64,000 nucleotides of DNA, from positions 1 through 64,000 of the forward strand of contig NZ_MUBA01000067.1 in assembly GCF_002154575.1 (NCBI RefSeq), read 5' to 3'. Source of the stretch: Streptomyces bobili. GTDB taxonomy: Bacteria; Actinomycetota; Actinomycetes; Streptomycetales; Streptomycetaceae. A program made the translations under genes and the position numbers. Position 1 is the stretch's first letter; each line of letters begins with the position of its first letter. This document shows positions 35,535 through 47,430 of the stretch, in pieces. The notes beneath the pieces were generated by a model. It was not told the DNA's origin, did not search any database, and worked only from the letters and a program-made list of their open reading frames with translations.

Positions 35535-36797
35535 TTACTTCTTGGACGGGGACTTGGGGCGCTGCGGGCCGCCCTTGCGCTGCCCGGACTGAGCCTTGCT
35601 ACGGCCACCGCCGGAGCCGGCCTTCGGCTTGGCGGCGCCGGCGGGCTTGGCATCCTGCGGCTCGTCGGACTTGATCAGCGAGGTGGGCTCGTCGGTCGCC
35701 TTGGCCGTCCCGGACTGGCGCTGGGACTTGCTCTGGCGCTTGGGCTGCTGCCGCCGGGCCGTGACCGTCGTGGCCTCGCCGTCCTCGGTCAGGGTGACGG
35801 TCTGGGTCTCGCCCTTCACCACGGTGCCGTCGGGCTGGGCCGCCAGACCCGCCTTGCTCAGACCGTTGATGAACTTGCGCTCATAGTCGTTGCGGTCCCG
35901 GCCCTTGGCCACGATCGCCTTGACGATGGCCTTCTGGCCACGGCCACGGATCTTGCCCTGGTTCGTGACGTGCTTGTGCAGGCGCTCCAGGTAGGCCGCC
36001 TGGGCCTTCGAACCCGGGGTCGGGTTGTTGCGGATCACGTACATCTGCTGGCCCATGGTCCACACGTTGGTGGTCAGCCAGTAGACGAGGACACCGACCG
36101 GGAAGTTGATACCGAAGACCGCGAACATGACCGGGAAGACGTACAGCAGCATCTTCTGCTGCTGCATGAACGGCGTCTTCACCGAGGTGTCGACGTTCTT
36201 CGTCATCAGCTGGCGCTGCGTGAAGAACTGCGAGGCCGACATCAGGACGATCATGATCGCCGTGACGATGCGGACGCTGGACAGCGAGGCGTCGAGCGCG
36301 GCGACGTCCGAGGCGCTGTCGGTGAACTTCGCGGCCAGCGGGGCGCCGAAGATGTGCGCCTTCTGCGCGCTCTGCAGCAGGCTCTCGTTGATCACCCCAA
36401 TGGTGTCACCGTTGGCGATGCTGTTGAGCACGTGGTACAGAGCGAAGAAGAACGGGGACTGCGCCAGGATGGGAAGGCACGAGGAGAGCGGGTTGGTACC
36501 CGCCTCCTTGTACATCTTCATCATCTCTTCGGACTGGCGCTGCTTGTCGTTCTTGTAGCGCTCCTGGATCTTCTTCATCTCGGGCTGCAGTGTCTGCATC
36601 GCCCGCGTCGCCTTGATCTGCTTCACGAAGAGCGGGATCAGGCAGATCCGGATCAGGATCACCAGGGACACGATGGACAAGCCCCAGGCCCACCCGGTGT
36701 CGGCGCCGAAGATGGCGCCGTACACCTTGTGGAACTGGACGATGACCCAGGAGACGGGTGTGGTGATGAAACTGAAGAGGCTGGCAATCGTGTCCAC
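35535..36797 (-). CDS. yidC: Membrane protein insertase YidC
   Basis: A 420-residue Oxa1/YidC insertase. The N-terminal TM hairpin ([27 protein letters not shown]) is followed by the conserved core with the hydrophilic-groove arginine region ([26 protein letters not shown]). A ~130-residue basic Lys/Arg/Gln-rich tail likely contacts ribosomes. The start is GTG 36797, three bases after the yidD stop. It inserts membrane proteins with or without SecYEG. Confidence 0.97.
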   Translation of the reverse strand: MDTIASLFSFITTPVSWVIVQFHKVYGAIFGADTGWAWGLSIVSLVILIRICLIPLFVKQIKATRAMQTLQPEMKKIQERYKNDKQRQSEEMMKMYKEAGTNPLSSCLPILAQSPFFFALYHVLNSIANGDTIGVINESLLQSAQKAHIFGAPLAAKFTDSASDVAALDASLSSVRIVTAIMIVLMSASQFFTQRQLMTKNVDTSVKTPFMQQQKMLLYVFPVMFAVFGINFPVGVLVYWLTTNVWTMGQQMYVIRNNPTPGSKAQAAYLERLHKHVTNQGKIRGRGQKAIVKAIVAKGRDRNDYERKFINGLSKAGLAAQPDGTVVKGETQTVTLTEDGEATTVTARRQQPKRQSKSQRQSGTAKATDEPTSLIKSDEPQDAKPAGAAKPKAGSGGGRSKAQSGQRKGGPQRPKSPSKK

Positions 36798-36800
36798 TAA

Positions 36801-37154
36801 TCATGCTCCTTGGGCATGGGACGGTGTCTCTGCGGCCGGGCTTGAAGAAGGCTTCTCTTCGGTGGCCGTTTCGGCGGCGGAGGGCCCGCCCTTGCGTGCG
36901 CGCCATGTGTTGCGCAGCATCTCGTGCCATCGCGGACGCTTGCGCGGCGGGACATGGTCCACGCCGCCGAGCGACCAGGGATTGCACCGCAGGATGCGCC
37001 AGGCGGTGAGTGCCGTTCCCTTGACCGCACCGTGCCGGTCGATGGCGGTGAAGCCGTAGTGGGAGCACGACGGGTAGTACTTGCACACCGGCCCGAGCAG
37101 TGGACTGATCGTCCACTGGTAGAGCTTGATCAAGGCCAGCAGCGGGTACTTCAT
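36801..37154 (-). CDS. yidD: Membrane protein insertion efficiency factor YidD
   Basis: A 117-residue YidD. The conserved amphipathic segment is [34 protein letters not shown], with the cysteine pair CKYYPSC, followed by [16 protein letters not shown]. The last ~40 residues are a Ser/Ala/Glu-rich extension beyond the usual length. Its start overlaps the rnpA stop by 4 bp and its stop is three bases before yidC. Confidence 0.95.
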   Translation of the reverse strand: MKYPLLALIKLYQWTISPLLGPVCKYYPSCSHYGFTAIDRHGAVKGTALTAWRILRCNPWSLGGVDHVPPRKRPRWHEMLRNTWRARKGGPSAAETATEEKPSSSPAAETPSHAQGA

Positions 37155-37522
37155 CGCGCGCCCCCTCCTAGTAGCCGTTGAAGGGCGGCATCGAGGTCTT
37201 GGGCCAGCTGTGCGTGGTCGGCGTCACCCGCACCGGGCAGCGCCCGTACGACTACCAGGCTACCGGGGGGAAGGAGAGCGACTCGGTCGCGCATCAGATG
37301 ACGCAGTCTGCGCTTCACCTTGTTGCGCACGACCGCTCCGCCCACGGCCTTGCTGACGACGAAACCCGCACGTGTCGGGGGAGCGCTCTCCCCAGGCGCG
37401 TGCGGGTCCGTGGCACCGCTTTTAAGGTGGACGACGAGAGTCGGGCGGCCTGCCCGACGACCCCGTCGTACCGCGGTCGCAAAGTCCTCGCGCCGCCTCA
37501 GCCGATGCTCGGTAGGCAGCAC
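37151..37522 (-). CDS. rnpA: Ribonuclease P protein component
   Basis: A 123-residue RnpA that assists the catalytic RNA in 5' tRNA maturation. It begins [23 protein letters not shown] and has the RNR signature region [16 protein letters not shown]. It lies 21 bp after rpmH and overlaps yidD by 4 bp. Confidence 0.97.
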   Translation of the reverse strand: MLPTEHRLRRREDFATAVRRGRRAGRPTLVVHLKSGATDPHAPGESAPPTRAGFVVSKAVGGAVVRNKVKRRLRHLMRDRVALLPPGSLVVVRALPGAGDADHAQLAQDLDAALQRLLGGGAR

Positions 37523-37543
37523 GACGTCATGACCTGATCAGGC

Positions 37544-37681
37544 TCAGGCGGACAGGTTGGCGCGACCCTTGCCGCGGCGGTTCGCGAGAATCGCGCGACC
37601 GGCACGGGTGCGCATCCGCAGGCGGAAGCCGTGGGTCTTGGCACGACGACGGTTGTTCGGCTGGAAGGTGCGCTTGCTCAC
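37544..37681 (-). CDS. rpmH: 50S ribosomal protein L34
   Basis: A 45-residue L34 starting with GTG at 37681 and reading [20 protein letters not shown], ending GRANLSA. A GGAG site lies eight bases upstream of the start. L34 is a highly basic late-assembly protein. It diverges from dnaA; the two promoters share the 377-bp spacer. Confidence 0.97.
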   Translation of the reverse strand: MSKRTFQPNNRRRAKTHGFRLRMRTRAGRAILANRRGKGRANLSA

Positions 37682-38058
37682 TCGGGGGCTCCAGAAATCA
37701 ATCGGTGGTGGCGGGGTGCCGTCCTGGCTGTCACCGTGCGCCCACGAGGTAGCTCGCGGTCAACGCCCGAGTGCACCGCTTCCCGATCACCTGACGCGAT
37801 CTGTGCCCATCGGAGGCAGGCGGCAGCAGCCATCGACAACTCGACCTGGTCACGGTACGCGCGGCTACGCCATCCGGTCAAACCGGCGGCCGTGGGAGAC
37901 ACTGTCCACAGGCTGGGGACAACAACTTGAACCGTACCCGTCGGCCTGACTACCGTGGCTGAACTCCGATTCGTTCCTTTGTCCCTGCCCGCACCCGATG
38001 CGAATCCCCCACCGTCCCACCGTCACACGAACGTGGGACCCACGAGAGAGCGTGCCCT
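37682..38058. other. rpmH-dnaA divergent promoter region
   Basis: A 377-bp spacer with no gene. It carries a one-mismatch DnaA box CTGTCCACA (37902-37910) and an opposing one-mismatch box TGGGGACAA (37914-37922). These fit the known DnaA autoregulation in Streptomyces. A possible dnaA promoter follows: TTGAAC (37927-37932), 18 bases, TACCGT (37951-37956). Confidence 0.6.
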
Positions 38059-40002
38059 GTGGCTGACGTACCTGCCGATCTTGCCGCAGTGTGGCCACGA
38101 GTACTGGAGCAGCTCCTCGGTGAGGGCCGCGGCCAGGGTGTCGAGGTGAAGGACGAGCACTGGATCAGGCGCTGCCAGCCGCTCGCCCTGGTCGCGGACA
38201 CCGCCCTGCTCGCCGTGCCCAACGAGTTCGCGAAGGGTGTGCTGGAAGGCCGCCTCGCCCCGATCGTCAGCGAGACACTGAGCCGCGAGTGCGGCCGGCC
38301 CATCCGCATCGCGATCACCGTCGACGACTCCGTGGGCGAACCTCCGGCGTCGTCGGGATCGTCGCGCTACGACGAATCCGAACGTCCGTCCGGCCAGTAC
38401 GACGGCCCGCGCGACAACCCGTACCAGGGCTACGGCCGGCACCGCGCCGATCAGTCCCAGGGGGGCGGCGACCAGGGCCCCCGCCAGGACCAGCTGCCGA
38501 CCGCGCGGCCCACCTACCCGTCGGAGTACCAGCGGCCCGAGCCCGGCGCGTGGCCCCGGCAGGGGCAGGACGACTACGGCTGGCAGCAGCAGCGCCTCGG
38601 TTTCCCCGAACGCGACCCGTACGCGTCGCCGTCACAGGACGCGTACGGCGGGTCCGGGCAGGACTCCTACGGCCCGCCGTCCCAGGACGCGTACGGGTCC
38701 CAGGACCAGGACTCGTACGGCCCGCCCTCGCAGGACTACCGGCCGCAGGCCATGGACCGGCCGCCCTACGACCGCTCGCCCTACGACCAGCAGCGCTCGG
38801 AGTACCAGCAGTCGCGCCCCGAGTACGACCAGCGCGACCCCGCCCGGCGTGAGATGCCCGATTCCTCGGGCGGCGGGCATCCGCACCGCGGACCGGGCGG
38901 TCACGGTCAGACCGGCGCGCCCGGTCCGCTGGGCGCGAAGTCCGCGCCGGCGAGCGGCCCCGGCGAACCGACGGCCCGGCTCAACCCGAAGTACCTCTTC
39001 GACACGTTCGTCATCGGCGCCTCGAACCGCTTCGCGCACGCCGCCGCGGTCGCCGTCGCCGAGGCGCCCGCGAAGGCGTACAACCCGCTCTTCATCTATG
39101 GGGAGTCAGGTCTCGGCAAGACGCACCTGCTGCACGCCATCGGGCACTACGCGCGCAGCCTCTATCCGGGCACGCGGGTGCGGTACGTCAGCTCGGAGGA
39201 GTTCACCAACGAGTTCATCAACTCCATCCGCGACGGCAAGGGCGACAGCTTCCGCAAGCGGTACCGCGAGATGGACATCCTGCTCGTCGACGACATCCAG
39301 TTCCTGGCGGACAAGGAGTCGACGCAGGAGGAGTTCTTCCACACCTTCAACACGCTCCACAACGCCAACAAGCAGATCGTGCTGTCCAGCGACCGGCCGC
39401 CCAAGCAGCTGGTGACGCTGGAGGACCGGCTGCGGAACCGTTTCGAGTGGGGCCTGATCACGGACGTCCAGCCGCCCGAACTGGAGACCCGGATCGCGAT
39501 CCTGCGCAAGAAGGCGGTGCAGGAGCAGCTCAACGCCCCGCCGGAGGTGCTGGAGTTCATCGCGTCCCGGATCTCGCGCAACATCCGCGAGCTGGAGGGC
39601 GCGCTGATCCGGGTGACGGCGTTCGCGTCGCTCAACCGGCAGCCGGTGGACCTCGGGCTGACCGAGATCGTCCTGAAGGACCTGATGCCCGGCGGCGACG
39701 ACTCGGCGCCCGAGATCACGTCGACGGCCATCATGGGCGCGACGGCCGACTACTTCGGGCTCACGGTCGAGGATCTGTGCGGCACCTCCCGTGGCCGCGC
39801 ACTGGTGACGGCCCGGCAGATCGCGATGTACCTGTGCCGTGAGCTGACGGATCTCTCGCTGCCGAAGATCGGCGCCCTGTTCGGCGGCCGTGACCACACC
39901 ACGGTGATGCACGCGGACCGCAAGATCCGCAATCTGATGGCGGAGCGGCGCTCCATCTACAACCAGGTGACCGAGCTGACGAACCGCATCAAGGCGGGCT
40001 GA
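38059..40002 (+). CDS. dnaA: Chromosomal replication initiator DnaA
   Basis: A 647-residue initiator ATPase. Domain I is residues 1-90. Domain II (about 95-300) is long, disordered and rich in Gln/Asp/Tyr/Pro, with about six near-repeats of SQDxYG. Domain III has Walker A GESGLGKT (348-355, Lys354) and Walker B with VDD at 410-412. Domain IV has the DnaA-box helix [10 protein letters not shown] (Arg611-Val616). The start is GTG 38059. It binds the boxes of oriC directly downstream, and probably the outlying clusters near dnaB, parA and crgA. Confidence 0.98.
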   Translation: MADVPADLAAVWPRVLEQLLGEGRGQGVEVKDEHWIRRCQPLALVADTALLAVPNEFAKGVLEGRLAPIVSETLSRECGRPIRIAITVDDSVGEPPASSGSSRYDESERPSGQYDGPRDNPYQGYGRHRADQSQGGGDQGPRQDQLPTARPTYPSEYQRPEPGAWPRQGQDDYGWQQQRLGFPERDPYASPSQDAYGGSGQDSYGPPSQDAYGSQDQDSYGPPSQDYRPQAMDRPPYDRSPYDQQRSEYQQSRPEYDQRDPARREMPDSSGGGHPHRGPGGHGQTGAPGPLGAKSAPASGPGEPTARLNPKYLFDTFVIGASNRFAHAAAVAVAEAPAKAYNPLFIYGESGLGKTHLLHAIGHYARSLYPGTRVRYVSSEEFTNEFINSIRDGKGDSFRKRYREMDILLVDDIQFLADKESTQEEFFHTFNTLHNANKQIVLSSDRPPKQLVTLEDRLRNRFEWGLITDVQPPELETRIAILRKKAVQEQLNAPPEVLEFIASRISRNIRELEGALIRVTAFASLNRQPVDLGLTEIVLKDLMPGGDDSAPEITSTAIMGATADYFGLTVEDLCGTSRGRALVTARQIAMYLCRELTDLSLPKIGALFGGRDHTTVMHADRKIRNLMAERRSIYNQVTELTNRIKAG

Positions 40003-40871
40003 CAGGGCCGCACGGACCCGTCGAGGGCGTTCCGGGAGCTGTTCCCGGGGCGCCCTTCGTCGTGCCAGGCGTCGGCGCCCGGTCATCCGCTGTTCGAATA
40101 GTCGCCGGGTTACGGCCACTCTCCACAGATTCGGTGACTTTCTTCCGTCCACAACCTGGGGACTGCGAAGTTGTCCAGATCCTGTCCACAGGCGGCGTGG
40201 GTGAAAGAGAATCGGGGCAGGTCACCTGGCTGTGGATTCGTGGACAAAAGTTTTCCACAGCCTGTGGATGAATTCACCGTCCACAGGCTGTGCACGAAGT
40301 TGTCCACCGGTAACCCACAGGCTGCGGCCGGTTGTCCCCAGCGATCACCGGCTTCTCCACATGGCTGTCCACTGTTCGGCAACGTGAGGCGCCTCCTCAC
40401 CGGGTCGAGTGAAAGGCGTCACACGAAGGTGCCGAGGGGGCCTGTGGGAAAGACCGCCAAACCTGGGGACGGTCCTGGGGAGAAGTCGCCCCTCCCTGTG
40501 CATGGAGTGTGCAGAACTTTCTGTTCTCCACAGAAGACCCGAGTTGTCCACCGCCTCCGTCCCCAGGGCCAGTGGATAAAATATCGGGTCTGACCTGCGG
40601 AAACGGGGTTATCCACGGTATCCACAGCCCCTACTACTACTCCCAACTAGAGAGAGCGAGAAGTCCGGTTCGAAGGAGGGGCTGTGCACAACTCGCTGTC
40701 CGGGGCCCGGCTGCTCCTCGTCACGACTTGACCCGAGGGGCACCTACTGTCAGTGCTGTGCGTCAGACTGGACCCCGGTGGTCCTTCCCCTCACCGGGAC
40801 CGACGACACCGAGACAGACGACGAAAGCCAGGCAGGGCGAGAAGCGCCGGCAACAGCAGGAGGCGGCAAGA
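40003..40871. other. oriC: Chromosomal replication origin oriC
   Basis: An 869-bp spacer between dnaA and dnaN. I count about 20 DnaA-box-like nonamers on both strands between 40119 and 40691. Examples are TTGTCCAGA (40171), CTGTCCACA (40182), CGTGGACAA (40239), TTTTCCACA (40251), TGTGGATGA (40263), TTGTCCACC (40300 and 40544), TTGTCCCCA (40332), TTCTCCACA (40353 and 40524), AGTGGATAA (40571), TTATCCACG (40609), GTATCCACA (40618) and TGTGCACAA (40683). Most have one mismatch. A short AT-rich stretch at 40574-40586 could be the unwinding site. No gene is seen. A TTGACC at 40728 may belong to the dnaN promoter. Confidence 0.96.
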
Positions 40872-42002
40872 GTGAAGATCCGGGTGGAACGCGACGTACT
40901 CGCGGAGGCAGTGGCCTGGGCGGCGCGCAGCCTCCCGGCCCGGCCGCCGGCGCCTGTCCTCGCCGGCCTCCTGCTGAAGGCCGAGAACGGAGCCCTCAGC
41001 CTCTCCAGCTTCGACTACGAGGTCTCCGCACGCGTGTCGGTGGAGACCGAGGTCGAGGAGGAGGGCACGGTCCTCGTCTCCGGCCGGCTGCTCGCAGACA
41101 TCTGCCGCGCCCTGCCGAACCGGCCGGTGGAGATTTCCACAGACGGTGTACGGGCCACGGTGGTCTGCGGCTCCTCGCGGTTCACCCTGCACACACTGCC
41201 TGTGGAGGAGTACCCGTCGCTGCCCCAGATGCCGAACGCGACGGGCACGGTCCCCGGCGAGGTCTTCGCCGCCGCCGCCGCCCAGGTCGCCATCGCGGCC
41301 GGCCGTGACGACACCCTGCCCGTCCTCACCGGTGTGCGCATCGAGATCGAGGGCGACACCGTCACCTTGGCCTCCACCGACCGCTACCGCTTCGCGGTCC
41401 GCGAGTTCCTGTGGAAGCCGGAGAACCCGGAGGCCTCCGCGGTCGCCCTGGTGCCCGCCAAGACGCTCCTGGACACCGCCAAGGCGCTCACGAGCGGCGA
41501 CAGCGTCACCATCGCGCTGTCCGGCTCGGGCGCGGGTGAGGGCCTCATCGGCTTCGAGGGCGCCGGCCGCCGTACGACGACGCGCCTCCTGGAGGGCGAC
41601 CTCCCGAAGTACCGCTCGCTGTTCCCGACGGAGTTCAACTCCATCGCGGTGATCGAGACGGCCCCCTTCGTGGAGGCCGTCAAGCGCGTGGCGCTGGTCG
41701 CCGAGCGCAACACCCCGGTGCGGCTCAGCTTCGAGCAGGGCGTGCTGATCCTGGAGGCCGGCTCCAGCGACGACGCACAGGCTGTGGAGAGGGTCGACGC
41801 CCAGTTGGAGGGCGACGACGTCTCGATCGCCTTCAACCCGACCTTCCTGCTGGACGGCCTCAGCGCCATCGACTCCCCGGTGGCCCAGCTGTCCTTCACG
41901 ACGTCCACCAAGCCCGCGCTGCTCAGCGGCAGGCCGGCGCTGGACGCCGAGGCGGACGAGGCCTACAAGTACCTGATCATGCCGGTCCGCCTCAGCGGCT
42001 GA
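40872..42002 (+). CDS. dnaN: DNA polymerase III beta sliding clamp
   Basis: A 376-residue clamp with three repeated clamp domains, starting KIRVERDVLAEAVAWAARSL. Typical points are the RFTLHTLPVEEYPSLP and GVRIEIEGDTVTLASTDRYRFAV segments and the C-terminal YLIMPVRL. It tethers polymerase III and many repair factors. The start is GTG 40872 after CAGGAGG. The same GTG start and length are known from S. coelicolor. Confidence 0.98.
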   Translation: MKIRVERDVLAEAVAWAARSLPARPPAPVLAGLLLKAENGALSLSSFDYEVSARVSVETEVEEEGTVLVSGRLLADICRALPNRPVEISTDGVRATVVCGSSRFTLHTLPVEEYPSLPQMPNATGTVPGEVFAAAAAQVAIAAGRDDTLPVLTGVRIEIEGDTVTLASTDRYRFAVREFLWKPENPEASAVALVPAKTLLDTAKALTSGDSVTIALSGSGAGEGLIGFEGAGRRTTTRLLEGDLPKYRSLFPTEFNSIAVIETAPFVEAVKRVALVAERNTPVRLSFEQGVLILEAGSSDDAQAVERVDAQLEGDDVSIAFNPTFLLDGLSAIDSPVAQLSFTTSTKPALLSGRPALDAEADEAYKYLIMPVRLSG

Positions 42003-42012
42003 CCCGCCCGCC

Positions 42013-42051
42013 TTGTCCACAGGCCGTGGAGGAACGGTTCCCGGCCTGTGG
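42013..42051. promoter_or_regulatory. DnaA box within a hairpin after dnaN
   Basis: A perfect DnaA box TTGTCCACA (42013-42021) overlaps the left arm of an inverted repeat, CCACAGGCC (42017-42025) with GGCCTGTGG (42043-42051). The structure lies just after the dnaN stop and could be both terminator and DnaA site. Confidence 0.55.
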
Positions 42052-42200
42052 GTGAAGCCGTAGAAGCCGCAGGTGAGCGCGCGAATGGGGCCGTACGTTT
42101 GAGCGCGTATGCCCACAGGTGTGCGTGACGGTCCGGGTTTAGGCTCGGACATGGGTACGAAGGTGCCCCACACGCCACACAGCGACCTAAGGAACAACTG

Positions 42201-43076
42201 ATGGAGCTCGGTCTCGTCGGCCTCGGCAAGATGGGCGGCAACATGCGTGAGCGGATCCGCCGCGCAGGCCACACCGTCATCGGATACGACCGCAACCCGG
42301 ACCTCGCCGATGTGCACAGCCTCTCCGAGCTTGTGGGCAAGCTCAAGGGCCCGCGCGTCGTCTGGGTGATGGTCCCGGCCGGTGCCGCCACCCAGACGAC
42401 CGTCGACGAGCTGGGCGAGCTGCTGGAGCCGGGCGATGTCGTCGTGGACGGCGGCAACTCCCGCTGGACGGACGACGAGAGGCACGCCGAGGAGCTGGCG
42501 GCCAAGGGCATCGGCTTCGTCGACTGCGGCGTCTCCGGCGGCGTCTGGGGCCTGGAGAACGGCTATGCGCTGATGTACGGCGGTGACGCGGAGAACGTCG
42601 CCAAGGTGCAGCCGGTCTTCGACGCGCTCAAGCCCGAGGGTGACTTCGGTGCGGTGCACGCGGGCAAGGTCGGCGCCGGCCACTTCGCGAAGATGGTCCA
42701 CAACGGCATCGAGTACGCCATGATGCAGGCCTACGCCGAGGGCTGGGAGCTGCTGGAGAAGGTGGACTCGGTCACCGACGTCCGCGAGGTGTTCCGCTCC
42801 TGGCAGGAAGGGACCGTCATCCGGTCCTGGCTCCTCGACCTCGCGGTCAACGCTCTCGACGACGACGAGCACCTCGACAAGCTGCGCGGCTACGCGCAGG
42901 ACTCCGGCGAGGGCCGCTGGACCGTCGAGGCGGCCATCGACAACGCCGTGCCGCTCCCGGCGATCACGGCGTCCCTGTTCGCGCGGTTCGCCTCCCGTCA
43001 GGAGGACTCACCGCAGATGAAGATGATCGCCGCGCTGCGCAACCAGTTCGGCGGCCACGCGGTCGAGAAGAAGTAG
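42201..43076 (+). CDS. gnd: 6-phosphogluconate dehydrogenase, short form
   Basis: A 291-residue decarboxylating dehydrogenase of the short type (about 300 residues, against about 470 for the classical enzyme). The dinucleotide motif is [12 protein letters not shown]. The substrate signature is [12 protein letters not shown], the catalytic segment is [20 protein letters not shown] (catalytic lysine in FAKMVHNG). It makes ribulose 5-phosphate in the oxidative pentose phosphate pathway. The start follows TAAGGA. Its place between dnaN and recF is usual in actinobacteria. Confidence 0.95.
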   Translation: MELGLVGLGKMGGNMRERIRRAGHTVIGYDRNPDLADVHSLSELVGKLKGPRVVWVMVPAGAATQTTVDELGELLEPGDVVVDGGNSRWTDDERHAEELAAKGIGFVDCGVSGGVWGLENGYALMYGGDAENVAKVQPVFDALKPEGDFGAVHAGKVGAGHFAKMVHNGIEYAMMQAYAEGWELLEKVDSVTDVREVFRSWQEGTVIRSWLLDLAVNALDDDEHLDKLRGYAQDSGEGRWTVEAAIDNAVPLPAITASLFARFASRQEDSPQMKMIAALRNQFGGHAVEKK

Positions 43077-43158
43077 TCCAGCGGGCCGTTTCCGCGGCCC
43101 CTCACAGGATCGTTTGTTTCGGCGGTCCACAACGCCGGGGGAGGTCGGCGAAACGACC

Positions 43159-44280
43159 ATGCACGTCACGCATCTGTCGCTGGCCGACTTCCGCTCGTAC
43201 GCCCGGGTCGAAGTCCCGCTCGACCCGGGCGTCACCGCGTTCGTGGGCCCCAACGGGCAGGGCAAGACGAACCTCGTCGAGGCCGTCGGCTATCTCGCCA
43301 CCCTCGGCAGTCACCGGGTCGCCTCCGACGCTCCCCTGGTGCGCATGGGCGCCGAGCGCGCCGTCATCCGGGCGCAGGTCCGCCAGGGCGAGCGGCAGCA
43401 GCTGGTCGAGCTGGAGCTGAACCCCGGCAAGGCCAACCGGGCCCGTATCAACCGGTCCTCGCAGGTCAAGCCGCGTGATGTGCTGGGGATCGTCCGGACC
43501 GTGCTGTTCGCGCCCGAGGACCTCGCCCTGGTGAAGGGCGATCCCGGTGAGCGCCGCCGGTTCCTCGACGAGCTGATCACCGCGCGCTCCCCGCGGATGG
43601 CGGGCGTGCGCTCCGACTACGAGCGGGTGCTCAGGCAGCGCAACACCCTGCTGAAGTCCGCCGCGCTGGCGCGCCGGCACGGTGGCCGGACCATGGACCT
43701 GTCCACGCTCGACGTGTGGGACCAGCACCTCGCGCGCGTGGGCGCCGAGCTGCTCGCCCAGCGTCTCGACCTGATCGCCGCGATCCAGCCGCTCGCCGAC
43801 AAGGCGTACGAACAGCTGGCCCCGGGTGGCGGCCCGGTCGCGCTGGAGTACAAAGCGTCGGCGCCGGGCGAGGCGCACACGCGCGAGGACCTCTACGAGC
43901 AGTTGATGGGCGCGCTCGTGGACGTCCGCAAGCAGGAGATCGAACGGGGCGTCACGCTCGCGGGTCCGCACCGGGACGATGTGCTGCTCAAACTCGGTCA
44001 GCTGCCCGCCAAGGGATACGCCTCCCACGGCGAGTCCTGGTCCTACGCGCTCGCGCTGCGGCTGGCCTCCTACGACCTGCTGCGGGCCGAGGGCAACGAG
44101 CCGGTCCTGGTGCTCGACGACGTCTTCGCCGAGCTGGACACCCGGCGGCGTGAGCGGCTGGCCGAGCTGGTCGCGCCCGGTGAGCAGGTGCTGGTCACGG
44201 CCGCCGTCGACGACGACGTACCGCATGTGCTCGCGGGCGCGCGGTACTCCGTGGCGGAGGGGTCGGTGGAGCGCGTATGA
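43159..44280 (+). CDS. recF: DNA replication/repair protein RecF
   Basis: A 373-residue SMC-like ATPase that helps load RecA at gaps. Walker A is GPNGQGKT (30-37), the family segment is [22 protein letters not shown], the ABC signature region is near [15 protein letters not shown] and Walker B is [12 protein letters not shown]. The start is ATG 43159; a GGGAGG site lies rather far upstream. Its stop overlaps the next gene by 4 bp. Confidence 0.97.
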   Translation: MHVTHLSLADFRSYARVEVPLDPGVTAFVGPNGQGKTNLVEAVGYLATLGSHRVASDAPLVRMGAERAVIRAQVRQGERQQLVELELNPGKANRARINRSSQVKPRDVLGIVRTVLFAPEDLALVKGDPGERRRFLDELITARSPRMAGVRSDYERVLRQRNTLLKSAALARRHGGRTMDLSTLDVWDQHLARVGAELLAQRLDLIAAIQPLADKAYEQLAPGGGPVALEYKASAPGEAHTREDLYEQLMGALVDVRKQEIERGVTLAGPHRDDVLLKLGQLPAKGYASHGESWSYALALRLASYDLLRAEGNEPVLVLDDVFAELDTRRRERLAELVAPGEQVLVTAAVDDDVPHVLAGARYSVAEGSVERV

Positions 44281-44861
44281 CGGCGCAGGAGCCGAAGAAG
44301 TCGCCCGATGCGAAGACGTCGCCCGATGCCAAGGCGGCTCCGGAGCCGAAGAGAATGCCCGAGCCCTCCGGTGTCGATCTCGCGCGCGTGGCGCTGCGGG
44401 CGGCGCGCGAGCAGGCACGCGCGCGGGGGGATGCGGCGCAGCAGAAGAAGCAGGCGCGGCGCGGGGGCGGTCTGCGCTCCGGGGCGCGCGCGGACGGCCG
44501 CGACCCCATGGCGCTCGGCTCGGCGATCAACCGGCTCCTCACCGAGCGGGGCTGGGAGGCGCCGGCCGCGGTGGGCGGGGTGATGGGGCGCTGGCCGCAG
44601 ATCGTCGGTGAGGACATCGCCAAGCACTGCGAACCGGAGCGGTACGACGAGGACGAGCGGGTGCTGTTCGTGCGCTGCGACTCCACGGCCTGGGCGACGA
44701 ACCTGCGGCTGCTCGCCCCGACGCTGGTCGCCCGCCTCAACGAGGACCTCGGCCACGGCAGGGTGCAGCACATCAGGGTGCAGGGCCCGGCGGGTCCGGT
44801 CCGTCGCTACGGCCCTCTGCGGGCCCCGGGCAGCAAGGGGCCCGGAGACACCTACGGGTGA
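44277..44861 (+). CDS. dciA: DciA-family helicase-loading protein (DUF721)
   Basis: A 194-residue protein. The first ~75 residues are a Lys/Pro/Ala-rich tail with repeats of SPDAK. The DUF721 domain follows (about 80-175: [59 protein letters not shown]). DUF721 proteins were named DciA, the ancestral bacterial factor that helps recruit DnaB. The 4-bp overlap with recF implies coupled translation. A strong hairpin follows. Confidence 0.9.
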   Translation: MTAQEPKKSPDAKTSPDAKAAPEPKRMPEPSGVDLARVALRAAREQARARGDAAQQKKQARRGGGLRSGARADGRDPMALGSAINRLLTERGWEAPAAVGGVMGRWPQIVGEDIAKHCEPERYDEDERVLFVRCDSTAWATNLRLLAPTLVARLNEDLGHGRVQHIRVQGPAGPVRRYGPLRAPGSKGPGDTYG

Positions 44862-47388
<2,527 letters not shown>

Positions 47389-47430
47389 GTCGGTCTCAGC
47401 TGACCGGACCAGGAAGGATCAACACCAGCA

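Noticed and set aside
40509-40871. Longer dnaN start within oriC
   Set aside because: The upstream extension would translate the DnaA-box region. The GTG at 40872 has a strong ribosome-binding site and gives the known protein.
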